Shown: piece after piece, positions 53,671 through 63,874 of the stretch
How the letters are laid out: each line of letters begins with the position of its first letter
Numbering within the stretch: position 1 is the stretch's first letter
Assembly (NCBI RefSeq): GCF_003253005.1
Contig: NZ_QEPZ01000007.1
Span: 21,798 to 85,797, forward strand
Reading direction: 5' to 3'
DNA length: 64,000 nucleotides
Source: Haemophilus parainfluenzae
GTDB taxonomy: Bacteria; Pseudomonadota; Gammaproteobacteria; Enterobacterales; Pasteurellaceae
Notes under the pieces: model-generated
Told to the model about the DNA's origin: nothing
Database searches by the model: none
The model's input: only the letters and a program-made list of their open reading frames with translations
Made by a program: the position numbers and the translations under genes

Positions 53671-56600
53671 TTATTTAAAATTCACTCTCGCATTTCTAAA
53701 AATTCTCATCCACGCACCATCTTCAGACCAATCTTCTGGATACCATGAGTTGCTCACAGCACGGAATACACGTTCTGGGTGTGGCATCATCGCCGCAATA
53801 CGACCATCGACGTTAGAAATCGCTGTAATCCCTAATGCCGAACCATTCGGGTTGGCTGGATAAGTTTCAGTCACGTTTAAATGGCTGTCGATATATTGTG
53901 CCACAATCAAGTTTTGGGCTTGAAGTGCGGTTAAATTCTCAGGTGTTTTGAATTCTACGCAGCCTTCACCATGAGAAACCGCAATCGGCATATGTGAACC
54001 AGCCATGCCTTTAAACCACAATGAATTAGTGTCGTTGATTTTCACCATCGCAGCACGAGCTTCAAAACGTTCTGATTTATTACGCACGAAACGTGGCCAG
54101 TTTTCTACACCTGGGATAATTTCTGCAAGGGCGGAGATAAATTGACAGCCGTTACATACACCTAATGAAAGCGTGTTTTCATTGGCGAAGAATTGGCTGA
54201 ATTGATCGCGTAATTGTGGGTTAAATAAAATGGATTTTGCCCAGCCACCGCCAGCGCCTAATACGTCACCGTAAGAGAAGCCACCACAGGCCACCATCGC
54301 GTTGAAATCGTTTAAGTTATAACGGCCTGTCATTAAATCACTCATGTGAACATCAATCGCCGCAAAGCCAGCGCGGTCAAACGCTGCCGCCATTTCAACA
54401 TGGCTGTTTACGCCTTGTTCACGCAATACGGCTACTTTCGGTTTCACGCCTTTGCTGATGTACGGCGCAGCAATATCTTCATTTACATCATAGGTTAAGT
54501 AAGCCGATAAACCTTTGTTGTCTGTCGTTTTTTTCGCTTCAAATTCTTGGTCAGCACATTCTGGGTTATCGCGTAAGCGTTGCATTTGATGGGTCAATTC
54601 TGCCCAAATGCCACGCAATTCAGAGCGTTTTTCATCCAAAATTTCCCTTCCGAATTGATGGATCACAATGCGATCATCGTTGCTAACCTTGCCGATGTCG
54701 TAGGTAATTCCCTCTAATCCATGTGTTTTCAACACCGTATAAATAGCGTCAAGTTCCGCCTCTAATACCTGAATCACCGCGCCTAATTCTTCGTTAAATA
54801 AAATGGCTAACTCGGAAATTTCTTGCGCATAGTGTTCCGCACCGAGCTCAAGCGCCCATCCTTTTCCGCTATCGAATAACGGAGAAATATCCACATCCAC
54901 GCCACAGTTACCCGCAAACGCCATTTCTGCAAGCGTGGTAATTAAACCACCGTCTGAACGGTCGTGGTAAGCCAATAATTTACGCTCTGCCACCAATACT
55001 TGCATTGCATCGAAGAAATTTTTCAGTTTGGCTACGTTCACCACATCGGCTGGTTTGTCACCTAATTGTTTATACACTTGCGCAAGTGCGGTCGCGCCTA
55101 AGCGATTTTTTCTTTCGCCTAAATCAATCAACAATAAACGACTTGCACCTTTGTCTGTGCGCAATTGAGGTGTGACAGTTTTACGAACATCTTCCACGCG
55201 CGCAAAAGATGAAATCACTAAAGAAAGCGGTGCAGTGACGGATTTTTTCTCGCCATTTTCTTCCCAAGTGGTTTTCATCGACATAGAGTCTTTACCCACT
55301 GGAATAGTGATACCTAATGCAGGGCAAAGTTCTTCACCGACTGCTTTCACCGCTTCATATAAGCCAGCGTCTTCACCACCATGACCCGCTGCAGACATCC
55401 AGTTTGCAGAAAGTTTGATACGTTTAATATCGCCAATGTTAGTGCCCGCAATGTTAGTGATAGATTCAGCCACCGCTAAACGTGCAGAAGCACCAAAGTC
55501 TAATAACGCTACAGGTGCTCGTTCACCCATAGCCATGGCTTCACCGTGATAGCTGTCTAATGATGCAGTTGTGACCGCCACATCAGACACCGGAATTTGC
55601 CATGGGCCAACCATTTGATCGCGCGCCACCATACCGGTTACCGAACGGTCACCAATGGTAATTAAGAAAGTTTTTTCTGCCACCACCGGTAAACGCAATA
55701 CGCGATGGAAGGCTTCTTTTAATTGAATATTTTCCGTTGCAAGCGGTCGGTTTTCGACAGTTTTTGACGAAACCTCACGGGTCATTTTCGGGGTTTTGCC
55801 TAATAACACATTCATTGGTAAATCAATTGGGTTATTGTCGAAATGACTATCGTGCAAGGTTAAATGTTTCTCTTCCGTTGCCTCACCAATGACCGCAAAC
55901 GGCGCGCGCTCACGTTCACAAAGTGCGGTAAATAATTCGAGTTTTTCTGGCGCAACGGCTAAGACATAACGTTCTTGCGATTCGTTACACCAAATTTCCA
56001 ATGGTGACATGCCTTTTTCATCGCAAAGGATTGAGCGTAAATCAAATTTACCGCCACGTTCACCATCGTGCACCAATTCAGGCATGGCATTAGATAAACC
56101 ACCCGCGCCCACATCGTGAATAAAGAGAATTGGGTTTTCTTCACCTAATTGCCAGCAACGGTCAATCACCTCTTGGCAGCGACGTTCCATTTCTGGGTTT
56201 TCACGTTGAACAGAGGCAAAATCTAAATTTTCTTTTGATTTCCCGCTGTCCATCGAAGACGCTGCGCCACCGCCTAAGCCTATATTCATTGCAGGGCCGC
56301 CTAATACGATCAATTTCGCACCAACGGGGATTTCGCCTTTTTGAACGTGTTCGCTACGAATATTACCGATACCACCGGCTAACATAATCGGTTTGTGATA
56401 ACCACGCACTTCTTCGCCATTAAAGCTGTTGACTTTCTCTTCATAGGTGCGGAAATAACCCAATAAGGCAGGGCGACCAAATTCATTGTTGAATGCTGCG
56501 CCACCTAATGGGCCTTCAATCATAATATCTAAGGCAGAGGCAATACGATTTGGTTTAGAAAGTGGATTTTCCCAAGGTTGTTCAAAGTTTGGAATGATAA

Positions 56601-57618
56601 GGTTTGATACCGAGAACCCGGTTAAACCTGCTTTTGGTTTTGCACCACGACCCGTTGCACCTTCATCACGAATCTCACCGCCCGAACCTGTTGCCGCTCC
56701 TGGGAATGGCGAAATCGCGGTTGGGTGGTTGTGGGTTTCCACTTTCATTAAGATATGTGCATCTTCATTGTGATAGCGATATTGCCCATCTTGATCCGCA
56801 AAGAAACGGCCGACTTTTGAGCCTTCCATTACTGCAGCATTATCTTTATACGCAGAAAGCACGAAATCAGGGGTTTTCTCAAAGGTGTTTTTAATCATCT
56901 TAAACAGGGATTTATCCTGTTTTTTGCCATCAATAATCCAATCCGCATTAAAGATTTTATGACGACAGTGCTCAGAGTTAGCTTGCGCGAACATATAAAG
57001 TTCAATATCGTGCGGATTGCGCCCTAATTGGGTGAAGTTTTCCACCAAATAATCAATTTCATCTTCTGCCAGCGCCAAACCTAATTCTACGTTAGCAGTC
57101 ACCAAAGCTTGACGTCCACCTTTTAAAATATCCACGGTTTTAAACGGTTTCGGATCTTGATGACGGAATAAGATCTCTGCATCTTCAGGACGACGCACCA
57201 CAGTTTCCATCATTCTGTCGTGTAAAAGTGCGGTCAATTTTTCTGTTGTTTTCTCATCAAGCGGTTGGCTTAACTCAAAATAATATGCAAAACCACGCTC
57301 AATACGCTCCACTTCACTTAAACCACAGTTATGCGCAATATCTGTCGCTTTAGAAGACCAAGAAGAAATCGTGCCAACGCGTGGAATCACGATAAAAGTT
57401 TCGCCTTTGGCATCGTGTTCAGCCAAGGTTGGGCCGTAATGTAACAATGCTTTTAACTTAGCTTCCTGCTCGCTAACAAGCGGTCGATTTAATTCCACAA
57501 AATGCAAATATTCAGCATAAACCGATTTCACCGGTAATTGATTTTGTTGGAATTTTTGCATTAAGCCTTGGATACGGAATTCAGAAAGGGCGGGTGAGCC
57601 ACGAAAAGTTTGAAACAT
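53671..57618 (-). CDS. purL: Phosphoribosylformylglycinamidine synthase
   Basis: 1315 residues from the ATG at 57618; a longer frame to 57705 crosses the promoter. Large single-chain PurL: N-terminal PurS-like part, two FGAM synthase halves ([31 protein letters not shown]), and a C-terminal class I glutaminase with its Cys at about 1155 (LGVCNGCQF) and the His/Glu in MMPHPERVF. It converts FGAR to FGAM. It is about 20 residues longer than E. coli PurL; an insert around [21 protein letters not shown] accounts for most of it. The gene has four canonical uptake signals and two of the rarer CAAGCGGTC type. Confidence 0.96.
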   Translation of the reverse strand: MFQTFRGSPALSEFRIQGLMQKFQQNQLPVKSVYAEYLHFVELNRPLVSEQEAKLKALLHYGPTLAEHDAKGETFIVIPRVGTISSWSSKATDIAHNCGLSEVERIERGFAYYFELSQPLDEKTTEKLTALLHDRMMETVVRRPEDAEILFRHQDPKPFKTVDILKGGRQALVTANVELGLALAEDEIDYLVENFTQLGRNPHDIELYMFAQANSEHCRHKIFNADWIIDGKKQDKSLFKMIKNTFEKTPDFVLSAYKDNAAVMEGSKVGRFFADQDGQYRYHNEDAHILMKVETHNHPTAISPFPGAATGSGGEIRDEGATGRGAKPKAGLTGFSVSNLIIPNFEQPWENPLSKPNRIASALDIMIEGPLGGAAFNNEFGRPALLGYFRTYEEKVNSFNGEEVRGYHKPIMLAGGIGNIRSEHVQKGEIPVGAKLIVLGGPAMNIGLGGGAASSMDSGKSKENLDFASVQRENPEMERRCQEVIDRCWQLGEENPILFIHDVGAGGLSNAMPELVHDGERGGKFDLRSILCDEKGMSPLEIWCNESQERYVLAVAPEKLELFTALCERERAPFAVIGEATEEKHLTLHDSHFDNNPIDLPMNVLLGKTPKMTREVSSKTVENRPLATENIQLKEAFHRVLRLPVVAEKTFLITIGDRSVTGMVARDQMVGPWQIPVSDVAVTTASLDSYHGEAMAMGERAPVALLDFGASARLAVAESITNIAGTNIGDIKRIKLSANWMSAAGHGGEDAGLYEAVKAVGEELCPALGITIPVGKDSMSMKTTWEENGEKKSVTAPLSLVISSFARVEDVRKTVTPQLRTDKGASRLLLIDLGERKNRLGATALAQVYKQLGDKPADVVNVAKLKNFFDAMQVLVAERKLLAYHDRSDGGLITTLAEMAFAGNCGVDVDISPLFDSGKGWALELGAEHYAQEISELAILFNEELGAVIQVLEAELDAIYTVLKTHGLEGITYDIGKVSNDDRIVIHQFGREILDEKRSELRGIWAELTHQMQRLRDNPECADQEFEAKKTTDNKGLSAYLTYDVNEDIAAPYISKGVKPKVAVLREQGVNSHVEMAAAFDRAGFAAIDVHMSDLMTGRYNLNDFNAMVACGGFSYGDVLGAGGGWAKSILFNPQLRDQFSQFFANENTLSLGVCNGCQFISALAEIIPGVENWPRFVRNKSERFEARAAMVKINDTNSLWFKGMAGSHMPIAVSHGEGCVEFKTPENLTALQAQNLIVAQYIDSHLNVTETYPANPNGSALGITAISNVDGRIAAMMPHPERVFRAVSNSWYPEDWSEDGAWMRIFRNARVNFK

Positions 57619-57660
57619 ACGGGTACCTTTGAGTTGTGTTTGAGGTAAAAATCGCGGGCT

Positions 57661-57666
57661 ATTATA
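57661..57666 (-). promoter_or_regulatory. purL -10 box
   Basis: TATAAT on the minus strand, about 45 bp before the purL start. The PurR-like box begins about 17 bp upstream and covers the -35 region. Confidence 0.6.
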
Positions 57667-57682
57667 AAGGAAAAACACCAAA

Positions 57683-57698
57683 ACGAAAACGTTTGCGT
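57683..57698. promoter_or_regulatory. PurR operator of purL
   Basis: ACGAAAACGTTTGCGT: one mismatch (A for C) to the ideal palindrome ACGCAAACGTTTGCGT. Its position over the -35 region of the TATAAT promoter fits simple repression by PurR with hypoxanthine or guanine. Confidence 0.8.
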
Positions 57699-57792
57699 CA
57701 ATCATTTTAAAATGATTTTAAATGGGAGAAAGCATATAATCATCAAGCAATTTAAAACAATCCTAAAACTAACCGCACTTTGGGGCGTTACT

Positions 57793-58590
57793 ATGATCAT
57801 CAATGACATCAATTTCAACGATCTCTATCAACAACATCTAAAAGCCTGTAATCACTATAATCTTCCACCAACAAAGTGGGATAAAAAAGCCCCTAAAATG
57901 GCTGAGAATTTAGTGGGCAAACCAAGCCGTTATAACGAGATCTTACTTAAAGCCATGAATGTGCAACCCAATGAAACGGTATTAGATATCGGCTGTGGCC
58001 CCGGCACCTTTGTGATTCCTTTAGCCCAACAATGCCAAGCCGTATATGCCCTCGATTACAGCCAAGGCATGTTAGAGATGGTTCAGCAATATAAAGAAAA
58101 GCATCAACTGAATAATATTACGCTTCTACATAAATCATGGTCGGATAACTGGGATGATGTACCTCAAGCGGATGTGATACTCGCCTCTCGCTCGACGCTT
58201 GTGGATGATTTGGATAACATGATTGAAAAGCTTCAAAGTAAGGCAAAAAAACGCGTCTTTTTAACCTCGGTGACACAACGTCATTTTCTCGATGAAGGCG
58301 TATTTGAAGCCATTGGTCGTGATGATGTGGGCTTTCCGACTTATATTTATTTAGTTAATCGCCTTTACCAAAAAGGCATTCACGCGAATGTGAGTTTTAT
58401 TGAAACCGAATCAGGCCGTTTCCAAGGTGAAACCTTTGAGGATTTATTAAATTCTGTGGAGTTTTCTCTCGGCAATCTCACTGAAAAAGAAAAACAAGAT
58501 TTGGCTCAATTCTATCAACAAAAACAAATAAACAATGAACCGATAAAACACGGACAACGCAAATGGGCGTTAATTTGGTGGGAGGTTTAA
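57793..58590 (+). CDS. SAM-dependent methyltransferase, substrate unknown
   Basis: 265 residues from the ATG at 57793; a frame 27 codons longer would cover the promoter region. Class I motif I is VLDIGCGPGTFVIPLAQQC, and motif II follows near VYALDYSQGMLEMV. A conserved N-terminal block is LPPTKWDKKAPKMAENL. I recall a similar Haemophilus protein of unknown role. The start is preceded by an uptake signal in the leader (57772) rather than by a strong Shine-Dalgarno. Divergent from purL. Substrate cannot be named. Confidence 0.82.
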   Translation: MIINDINFNDLYQQHLKACNHYNLPPTKWDKKAPKMAENLVGKPSRYNEILLKAMNVQPNETVLDIGCGPGTFVIPLAQQCQAVYALDYSQGMLEMVQQYKEKHQLNNITLLHKSWSDNWDDVPQADVILASRSTLVDDLDNMIEKLQSKAKKRVFLTSVTQRHFLDEGVFEAIGRDDVGFPTYIYLVNRLYQKGIHANVSFIETESGRFQGETFEDLLNSVEFSLGNLTEKEKQDLAQFYQQKQINNEPIKHGQRKWALIWWEV

Positions 58591-58592
58591 GA

Positions 58593-58622
58593 AAAAGTGC
58601 GGTCATTTTTGACCGCACTTTA
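58593..58622. terminator. Inverted uptake-signal terminator, methyltransferase / gph
   Basis: AAAGTGCGGTCA, 4-base loop, TGACCGCACTTT: a 12 bp perfect stem. Confidence 0.9.
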
Positions 58623-58636
58623 CGCTTTAAGATAGG

Positions 58637-59311
58637 TTAAAGAATTTCTAATAACTTCGCAAAGTCATCAAACACCCAATCTGGGTTTGATTCAGCAATT
58701 GGAATGTTGTAATTGTATCCGTAAGTTAATCCCACAACCGGGCAACCTGCTGAATGTGCGGCGAGAATGTCATTTCGAGAGTCACCTACAAACAACACTT
58801 GGCGAGGTTCTACGCCAAATTTACCACATAAATAATACAATGGGCCTGGATGTGGTTTAATCGCGGGTAATGACTGTCCTCCAAGCATTTCACTGAACAA
58901 ATGATCGATGCCAAATGCCGCTAATACTGGCTGAACATGGCGAGTTGGTTTGTTCGTTACCACGGCTAAGGCGTAACCACGAGCTTTCAAAGTTTCCAAT
59001 GTTTCTTTTACATTTGGATATAAACGACTCACATTGCAAAGGTTCTCCGCATAATACACATTAAAACGCTCTTTCACTTGCTCCATTTCTGAATCTGAAA
59101 AGTCTTTACCTGTTTGCCCTTTTGCCCATTCTAAAGCGCGAGCAATCAATACAGGTGCTCCATTACCAATCCAAGTTAACACTAACTCTTCTGGTGCTTG
59201 AGGTAAACCAAAGTCTGCTAAAGCAGAGTTCACAGACAACGCTAAATCTGGCAAGCTATTCACGAGCGTACCATCTAAATCAAAACCGATAACTTTAAAT
59301 TGAGTGTTCAT
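58637..59311 (-). CDS. gph: Phosphoglycolate phosphatase
   Basis: 224 residues from the ATG at 59311; the frame reaches 59323, adding only four codons without a ribosome-binding site. HAD motif I is GFDLDGTLVNS near the N-terminus, motif II TNKP and motif III/IV region ends GDSRND. It removes phosphate from 2-phosphoglycolate, which arises from repair of DNA 3'-phosphoglycolate ends. It follows rpe with a 12 bp gap; the pair is common in gammaproteobacteria. Confidence 0.94.
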   Translation of the reverse strand: MNTQFKVIGFDLDGTLVNSLPDLALSVNSALADFGLPQAPEELVLTWIGNGAPVLIARALEWAKGQTGKDFSDSEMEQVKERFNVYYAENLCNVSRLYPNVKETLETLKARGYALAVVTNKPTRHVQPVLAAFGIDHLFSEMLGGQSLPAIKPHPGPLYYLCGKFGVEPRQVLFVGDSRNDILAAHSAGCPVVGLTYGYNYNIPIAESNPDWVFDDFAKLLEIL

Positions 59312-59323
59312 TCTTACTACCAT

Positions 59324-59995
59324 TTATTTTACTGAAGCTAATTGCGTACGCATTTGATCAATGATCTGTTTATAATCTGGTTTACCAAAAATCGCTGAGC
59401 CTGCCACAAACATATCTGCACCGGCCGCGGCAATTTCTGCAATATTATCTACTTTTACCCCACCATCAACTTCTAAACGGATATCTAAACCACTTTCATC
59501 AATCAGACGACGTGCCTGTTGTAATTTTTTCAATGTGGAAGGTAAAAAAGATTGTCCACCAAATCCTGGATTCACGGACATTAACAAAATCACATCCACC
59601 TTATCTAATACATAATCCAAATAACTTAATGGCGTTGCTGGATTAAACACTAAACCAGATTTACAACCGTGATCACGAATGAGCTGCAAAGAGCGGTCAA
59701 TATGTTCACTGGCTTCAGGATGAAATGTAATGTAATCCGCACCGGCTTTGGCAAAATCAGGAATGATACGATCGACTGGTTTCACCATTAAATGCACATC
59801 AATAGGTGCTTTAATACCGTAATCACGTAAAGCTTTACATACTGCAGGGCCAAAGGTTAAATTCGGCACATAGTGATTATCCATTACATCAAAATGAATC
59901 ACATCCGCACCAGCATTCAACACGTTTTGCACATCATCACCAAGACGAGCAAGATCTGCAGAAAGGATAGAAGGGGCGATTAAATAAGGTTTCAT
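59324..59995 (-). CDS. rpe: Ribulose-phosphate 3-epimerase
   Basis: 223 residues, TIM barrel. Motifs [28 protein letters not shown] and [13 protein letters not shown] carry the metal- and phosphate-binding residues. It interconverts ribulose-5-phosphate and xylulose-5-phosphate in the pentose phosphate path. First gene of rpe-gph. A variant uptake motif (AAAGAGCGGTCAA) lies inside at about 59690. Confidence 0.96.
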   Translation of the reverse strand: MKPYLIAPSILSADLARLGDDVQNVLNAGADVIHFDVMDNHYVPNLTFGPAVCKALRDYGIKAPIDVHLMVKPVDRIIPDFAKAGADYITFHPEASEHIDRSLQLIRDHGCKSGLVFNPATPLSYLDYVLDKVDVILLMSVNPGFGGQSFLPSTLKKLQQARRLIDESGLDIRLEVDGGVKVDNIAEIAAAGADMFVAGSAIFGKPDYKQIIDQMRTQLASVK

Positions 59996-60095
59996 TTGTT
60001 ATCTCCTAAAGGATAAAAGTGCCTGTAGTTTACTACGTTGAGCTCAATTTTACCTTGATTATTTACAAGTTTTATCTGAAAACAAAGAAAAAAAT

Positions 60096-60130
60096 AACCG
60101 CACTTGATTCAATTGCCTCAAAGTGCGGTT
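60096..60130 (-). terminator. Inverted uptake-signal terminator of the 5'-nucleotidase gene
   Basis: AACCGCACTT / AAGTGCGGTT, 10 bp stem with a 15-base loop, followed by T's on the minus strand. Confidence 0.82.
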
Positions 60131-60158
60131 AGTTTTTATCGTATTTTAAAAAGACCGA

Positions 60159-61823
60159 TTAGTTTAATCCAATGATTTCCCAACGATTGTGAGATTGACC
60201 ATCGATTTTGCCTTTTTTCACATTCGTGATGTAATCGATCATCATATTTTGGATAGTGCCTTTTTCACGGCCCATTGCCACTTTAGATTCCCAAAGTACC
60301 GGAATTTGTTGACCTTCCCAAATACCACCTTTACCGTTTAATTGAGCGAAACGATATGAGTTCATACCCACTTTTAATTTCATATCGTCAGTTACCGGTT
60401 TGCCGTCAGCAAGGGTTAAATCAACGATTTTGCTACCTTGTAGATTACGTAAGTCAATTTTGTAATTTACGCCACCAAAAATGTCATAAGTCACATATTT
60501 TGATTTTTTACGTTCCGCATTGTAACGGTATTCAGTGTCACCTGGTTGAATAGTATCGAAGTAGTTCGCAGACCATTCCATATATTCTTTCAATTGTTTA
60601 CCTGTCATTTCATAAACAGTGACATCACCGCTCGCATAACGATAGTTAAAGATGATGTCTTTTTTCTTGATATCGCCTTTATCCATACGTGCTTTTTGAT
60701 GGTCGAAAGAGAAAGTGACAACATCTGCGCCACTGTAATATTGTTCAACATCATTAATGAATGAAGATAAACCGGTATCTTTTGAGAATGCAGCAGATAC
60801 ACCGTGTTTAGTCTCTTGAGGTACCATTTCATTCGCAGTTTGACCGATTACTACGTTGTTTAATTCACGTAATTTCTCATGGTAAGGCTTGTAAATTTCC
60901 TCAATTTTCTTATCTGCTTCAAGAGCTTTAACTGGAACCGTTTTAGATTCTTTCTTCACTAATTTCACTTCTTTTTTATCATTGATATCAAAAGTGAGAT
61001 CCACTTCAGATACCACGGTACCGTAACGGTGTGGTTCAGTGATTAGTGTATTTTTGATGGTTTCACTTGGCACATCTTTATGCATGTGACCTGCGATAAC
61101 GACATCAATTCCATCTACCGCATTGATCACATCACGCATACCTGTGTCTGGAATCTTGTTTTCATTGTCGATACCCATGTGAGCGATCACAATAATTGCA
61201 TCAACACCTTTCGCTTTTAACTTCTCAACTTGTGTACGCGCTTCTTCTGTTGGTGAAGTAAATTTCATGTCTTTTAAGTTACCCGTGTCTTCTTCAAATT
61301 TTGCTGGCATTGGGGTACTTAAACCGATAATCCCTAATTTCACGCCATCTTTTTCAATGATAGTTGTTGCATCAATATAACGTTTGTCATTTTTCTTATA
61401 ATAGAAGTTTGCGGTTAATTTTTTTGCTTTGATGTCTTTTAAGATTTCATCTAATGCTTTCATCCCAAAGTTAAACTCGTGGTTACCAAGTACGAAAACA
61501 TCGTATTTCATTTCGTTTAATACTTTTGGAATTGGGTGATCTTTGTAATATTTCTTATCTTTTGCAAACACATCGACTTGGTTATCTTGGATCGCATCAC
61601 CAACTTCCACTAACACCACGTTTTTATTATTTTTACGCACATCTTTCACATAAGTTGCAATTTGTGCATAAGAACCTGATTTGTCCTCTACGTCTGCACC
61701 ATAGCTCCAAGGTACGATACGACCGTGAACATCGGAGGTCCCTAATAATTTAATATTCACTTCTTGCGCTATTGCAGCACTAATTGCAGAAAGCGCAAAT
61801 AATGAGCAAAGTAATTTTTTCAT
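60159..61823 (-). CDS. Exported bifunctional metallophosphatase / 5'-nucleotidase
   Basis: 554 residues from the ATG at 61823 (the frame starts at 61847). Signal peptide cleaved after residue 19 (AIA-Q). The metallophosphatase domain has DVHGR (D31, H33), GDAIQDN, GNHEFN and GHMH, which bind two metals. The C-terminal 5'-nucleotidase domain has RYASGDVTVYEMTGKQL and the ending MNSYR. Such periplasmic enzymes free nucleosides from nucleotides; in Haemophilus they also supply nicotinamide riboside from NAD. Exact substrate is not shown. Single-gene unit. Confidence 0.88.
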   Translation of the reverse strand: MKKLLCSLFALSAISAAIAQEVNIKLLGTSDVHGRIVPWSYGADVEDKSGSYAQIATYVKDVRKNNKNVVLVEVGDAIQDNQVDVFAKDKKYYKDHPIPKVLNEMKYDVFVLGNHEFNFGMKALDEILKDIKAKKLTANFYYKKNDKRYIDATTIIEKDGVKLGIIGLSTPMPAKFEEDTGNLKDMKFTSPTEEARTQVEKLKAKGVDAIIVIAHMGIDNENKIPDTGMRDVINAVDGIDVVIAGHMHKDVPSETIKNTLITEPHRYGTVVSEVDLTFDINDKKEVKLVKKESKTVPVKALEADKKIEEIYKPYHEKLRELNNVVIGQTANEMVPQETKHGVSAAFSKDTGLSSFINDVEQYYSGADVVTFSFDHQKARMDKGDIKKKDIIFNYRYASGDVTVYEMTGKQLKEYMEWSANYFDTIQPGDTEYRYNAERKKSKYVTYDIFGGVNYKIDLRNLQGSKIVDLTLADGKPVTDDMKLKVGMNSYRFAQLNGKGGIWEGQQIPVLWESKVAMGREKGTIQNMMIDYITNVKKGKIDGQSHNRWEIIGLN

Positions 61824-61955
61824 AGAATTTCCTTTAAAGTTGCACAAAGTGCGGTTAAAAATGCCGGAGAGTTATAGCGGTGAATCGATTGCTGACATAA
61901 TTTTATTTTGAAGAAAAATAAAATTTGTGAGCTTGATCACGTTTCATTTGAAGGA

Positions 61956-62285
61956 TTAATGTCCTGTTTGAGAAAACAAGTTAATCACTAAAACGCCACT
62001 GATAATCAGGGCCATACCTATTAGCCCTGCAGTATCGATTTTCTGACCAAAAGCGAAATATGCCACAATGGCGGTCAGAACAATGCCGACGCCCGACCAA
62101 ATGGCGTAAACCAAGCCAACAGAAAGTGTTCGGAAAACAATGGAAACAAAATAAAATGAAATGGAGTATAGCGCTAATGAGCCAACGGTGGGTAAAAGTT
62201 TGGTAAAGCCATCACTGACTTTTAATAAATTCGTTGCCACGATTTCAAGGCAAATAGAGATAGCAAGTAATGTCCAAGGGTTCAT
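61956..62285 (-). CDS. SMR family multidrug/quaternary ammonium exporter (EmrE-like)
   Basis: 109 residues from the ATG at 62285. A TTG three codons earlier is possible, but the 62285 start puts the essential Glu of helix 1 at position 14 (SICLEIVATNLLK), as in EmrE. Four membrane segments, with YAIWSGVGIVLTAIV in helix 3. It exchanges protons for small cationic compounds such as quaternary ammonium; some SMR members export guanidinium, so the substrate is open. Confidence 0.9.
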   Translation of the reverse strand: MNPWTLLAISICLEIVATNLLKVSDGFTKLLPTVGSLALYSISFYFVSIVFRTLSVGLVYAIWSGVGIVLTAIVAYFAFGQKIDTAGLIGMALIISGVLVINLFSQTGH

Positions 62286-62322
62286 ATCAATCAAAACATA
62301 AAGTAGAAAACGCTATTCTACC

Positions 62323-62577
62323 TTAAGCGGCTGATGGATGTAACCGAATTTGGCGAGCCATGGCTTGCATATAAGGCGCCGTTTGTTCAAAGAAATAACG
62401 GTAAGAGGCACATAAATAATTATGTGGATTAGGCTCATTTTCGAGAGAAATAAAACTCTGTTTTGGGCAGCCGCCATAACAGAGTTTGCGAAACTCATAA
62501 TGACGACAAAGTGTGGTCAATTTTTGTGATTTTTCTAAATCGAATTGTTGCTGTTTACTGGTAATCAGTGCTTATAT
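62323..62577 (-). pseudogene. 3' remnant of an anaerobic sulfatase-maturase-like radical SAM gene
   Basis: An open frame of about 85 codons (no start codon of its own; an in-frame TAA lies just upstream) matches the C-terminal SPASM-type end of anaerobic sulfatase-maturating enzymes: ALITSKQQQFDLEKS, then TLCRHYEFRKLCYGGCPK, NYLCASYRYFFEQ. The Cys pattern CxxxxxxxxCxxxCP and late C is kept. The radical SAM core that should precede it is absent; upstream bases belong to the mazG terminator. This is a truncated remnant, not a functional gene. Confidence 0.8.
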
Positions 62578-62602
62578 GCTATTTATCCATTCTATAAAAT
62601 AA

Positions 62603-62635
62603 AAAATGGCAGAGGATATCTCCCTCTGCCATTTC
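62603..62635 (-). terminator. mazG terminator
   Basis: AAATGGCAGAGG / CCTCTGCCATTT, 12 bp perfect stem followed by T's on the minus strand. Confidence 0.9.
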
Positions 62636-62637
62636 AA

Positions 62638-63426
62638 TTATCTTTCTTCTCTTTTCACTTCATCCCATAGAATATCCATTTCAATTAAAGAAAGATCTTT
62701 AACTGATGAACCTCGTTCCAATGCTTTTTCTTCTACTTTACGAAAACGTTGTTCAAATTTATTATTCGCCTTACGCAAAGCCTCTTCTGCGTTACATTTG
62801 AGGTGACGAGATAAATTAACTGTAGCAAAGAATAAATCTCCGATTTCCTCTTCTATTTTTTCTTGATTGCGAGGCATTTGATTAACTTCATCCCGTACTT
62901 CTTGTAATTCTTCTTCTACTTTTGCCAATACAGGTTCAAGTTCATTCCAATCAAATCCTATCTTTGAACATTGTTTTTGCATTTTTTGAGCTCTTAACAA
63001 TGCAGGAAAAGCATTCGGAATATCATCTAAAATAGAACGTTTTTCTTGAACTGATTTCTCTTGTGCTTTGATACTATTCCAACGAGCTAACGCTTCTTCT
63101 TCATTTCCAGCTGTTGCATCACCAAACACATGAGGATGACGACGCACAATCTTTTTAGAAATATCATTAAGTACATCATCAAATGTGAAATAACCATCTT
63201 CAGAAGCAAGCTGACTAAAAAATACAACCTGTAATAAAAGATCGCCAAGCTCTTCCCTTAAATTAGCGATGTCTTTCTTTTGGATGGCATCAATGACTTC
63301 ATAAGTTTCTTCGGTTAAACAGGGAATCATTGATTCATAATTTTGTTTAAGATCCCAAGGACAACCGCCATTAGGATTACGTAATTGCGCAATTAATTGA
63401 ATAAAATCTTGAATGGAATAATGCAT
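62638..63426 (-). CDS. mazG: Nucleoside triphosphate pyrophosphohydrolase MazG
   Basis: 262 residues, full length with two MazG domains. Domain 1 has the EExxD metal-binding helix [13 protein letters not shown] near residues 58-70, domain 2 has [13 protein letters not shown] near 195. It hydrolyses NTPs and dNTPs to monophosphates and pyrophosphate, guarding against abnormal nucleotides and lowering (p)ppGpp in E. coli. Stands alone between the sulfatase-maturase remnant and the tRNA genes. Confidence 0.95.
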   Translation of the reverse strand: MHYSIQDFIQLIAQLRNPNGGCPWDLKQNYESMIPCLTEETYEVIDAIQKKDIANLREELGDLLLQVVFFSQLASEDGYFTFDDVLNDISKKIVRRHPHVFGDATAGNEEEALARWNSIKAQEKSVQEKRSILDDIPNAFPALLRAQKMQKQCSKIGFDWNELEPVLAKVEEELQEVRDEVNQMPRNQEKIEEEIGDLFFATVNLSRHLKCNAEEALRKANNKFEQRFRKVEEKALERGSSVKDLSLIEMDILWDEVKREER

Positions 63427-63526
63427 AAGAATATCTCTAAAATACTAAAAGTGCGATTAGTATAAAACGAATAGCAAAATAGACAATATTCTTATAAAAA
63501 ATTAAAGATAAATTGATATAGAATAA

Positions 63527-63602
63527 TGGCAGGGGCGGAGAGGCTCGAACTCCCAACACCCGGTTTTGGAGACCGGTGCTCTACCAATTGAACTACGCCC
63601 CT
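63527..63602 (-). tRNA. tRNA-Trp (CCA anticodon)
   Basis: 76 nt cloverleaf with encoded CCA. The acceptor AGGGGCG pairs near the end; anticodon arm CCGGT-CTCCAAA-ACCGG gives CCA; the T arm contains GTTCGAG. It lies 15 bp after tRNA-Asp in the rRNA operon tail. Confidence 0.96.
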
Positions 63603-63617
63603 ATTGGTATTAAGAAT

Positions 63618-63694
63618 TGGCGGAATGGACGGGACTCGAACCCGCGACCCCCTGCGTGACAGGCAGGTATTCTAACCAGCTGAACTACCACTCC
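63618..63694 (-). tRNA. tRNA-Asp (GTC anticodon)
   Basis: 77 nt cloverleaf with encoded CCA, acceptor GGAGTGG / CCATTCC (one G-T pair) and discriminator G. Anticodon arm CCTGC-CTGTCAC-GCAGG gives GTC. It is located between the divergent 5S gene and tRNA-Trp. Confidence 0.96.
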
Positions 63695-63710
63695 GCTAAA
63701 TGAGGTACAG

Positions 63711-63823
63711 TTGGCAGTGACCTACTCTCACATGGGGAACCCCCACACTACCATCAGCGTAACAATGTTTCACTTCTGAGTTCGATATGGATTCAGGTGG
63801 GACCATTGCACTGTTGCTGCCAA
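63711..63823 (-). rRNA. rrf: 5S rRNA, divergent second copy
   Basis: About 113 nt of clear 5S rRNA. Invariant blocks are kept: GGTCCCACCTGA, CGAACTCAGAAGTGAAAC, GATGGTAGTGTGGGG and CATGTGAGAGTAGG. It differs from the neighbouring copy at about 20 of 113 positions. Helix changes compensate: the terminal stem TTGGCAG/CTGCCAA and helix CAATG/CATTG replace the other copy's CTGGCGG/CCGCCAG and CGGTG/CGCCG. It is the promoter-distal copy, directly before tRNA-Asp. Confidence 0.92.
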
Positions 63824-63829
63824 ATTTTT

Positions 63830-63866
63830 ATTTTGTTAATTTACTCTAAAAATAAACTAACAAAAT
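63830..63866 (-). other. AT-rich stem-loop between the two 5S genes
   Basis: ATTTTGTTAATTTA / TAAACTAACAAAAT, 14 positions with one mismatch around a 9-base loop. It may be an RNase processing hairpin between the two 5S RNAs. The T run just after the upstream 5S might also terminate some transcripts. Confidence 0.55.
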
Positions 63867-63874
63867 AAAAAAAT

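Noticed and set aside
57712..57792. N-terminal extension of the methyltransferase frame
   Set aside because: It covers the divergent promoter region and an uptake signal and has no conserved residues; the ATG at 57793 fits the family opening.
63867..63874. T tract after the canonical 5S as a complete operon terminator
   Set aside because: Another 5S gene and two tRNAs follow on the same strand without an evident promoter, so read-through must occur.
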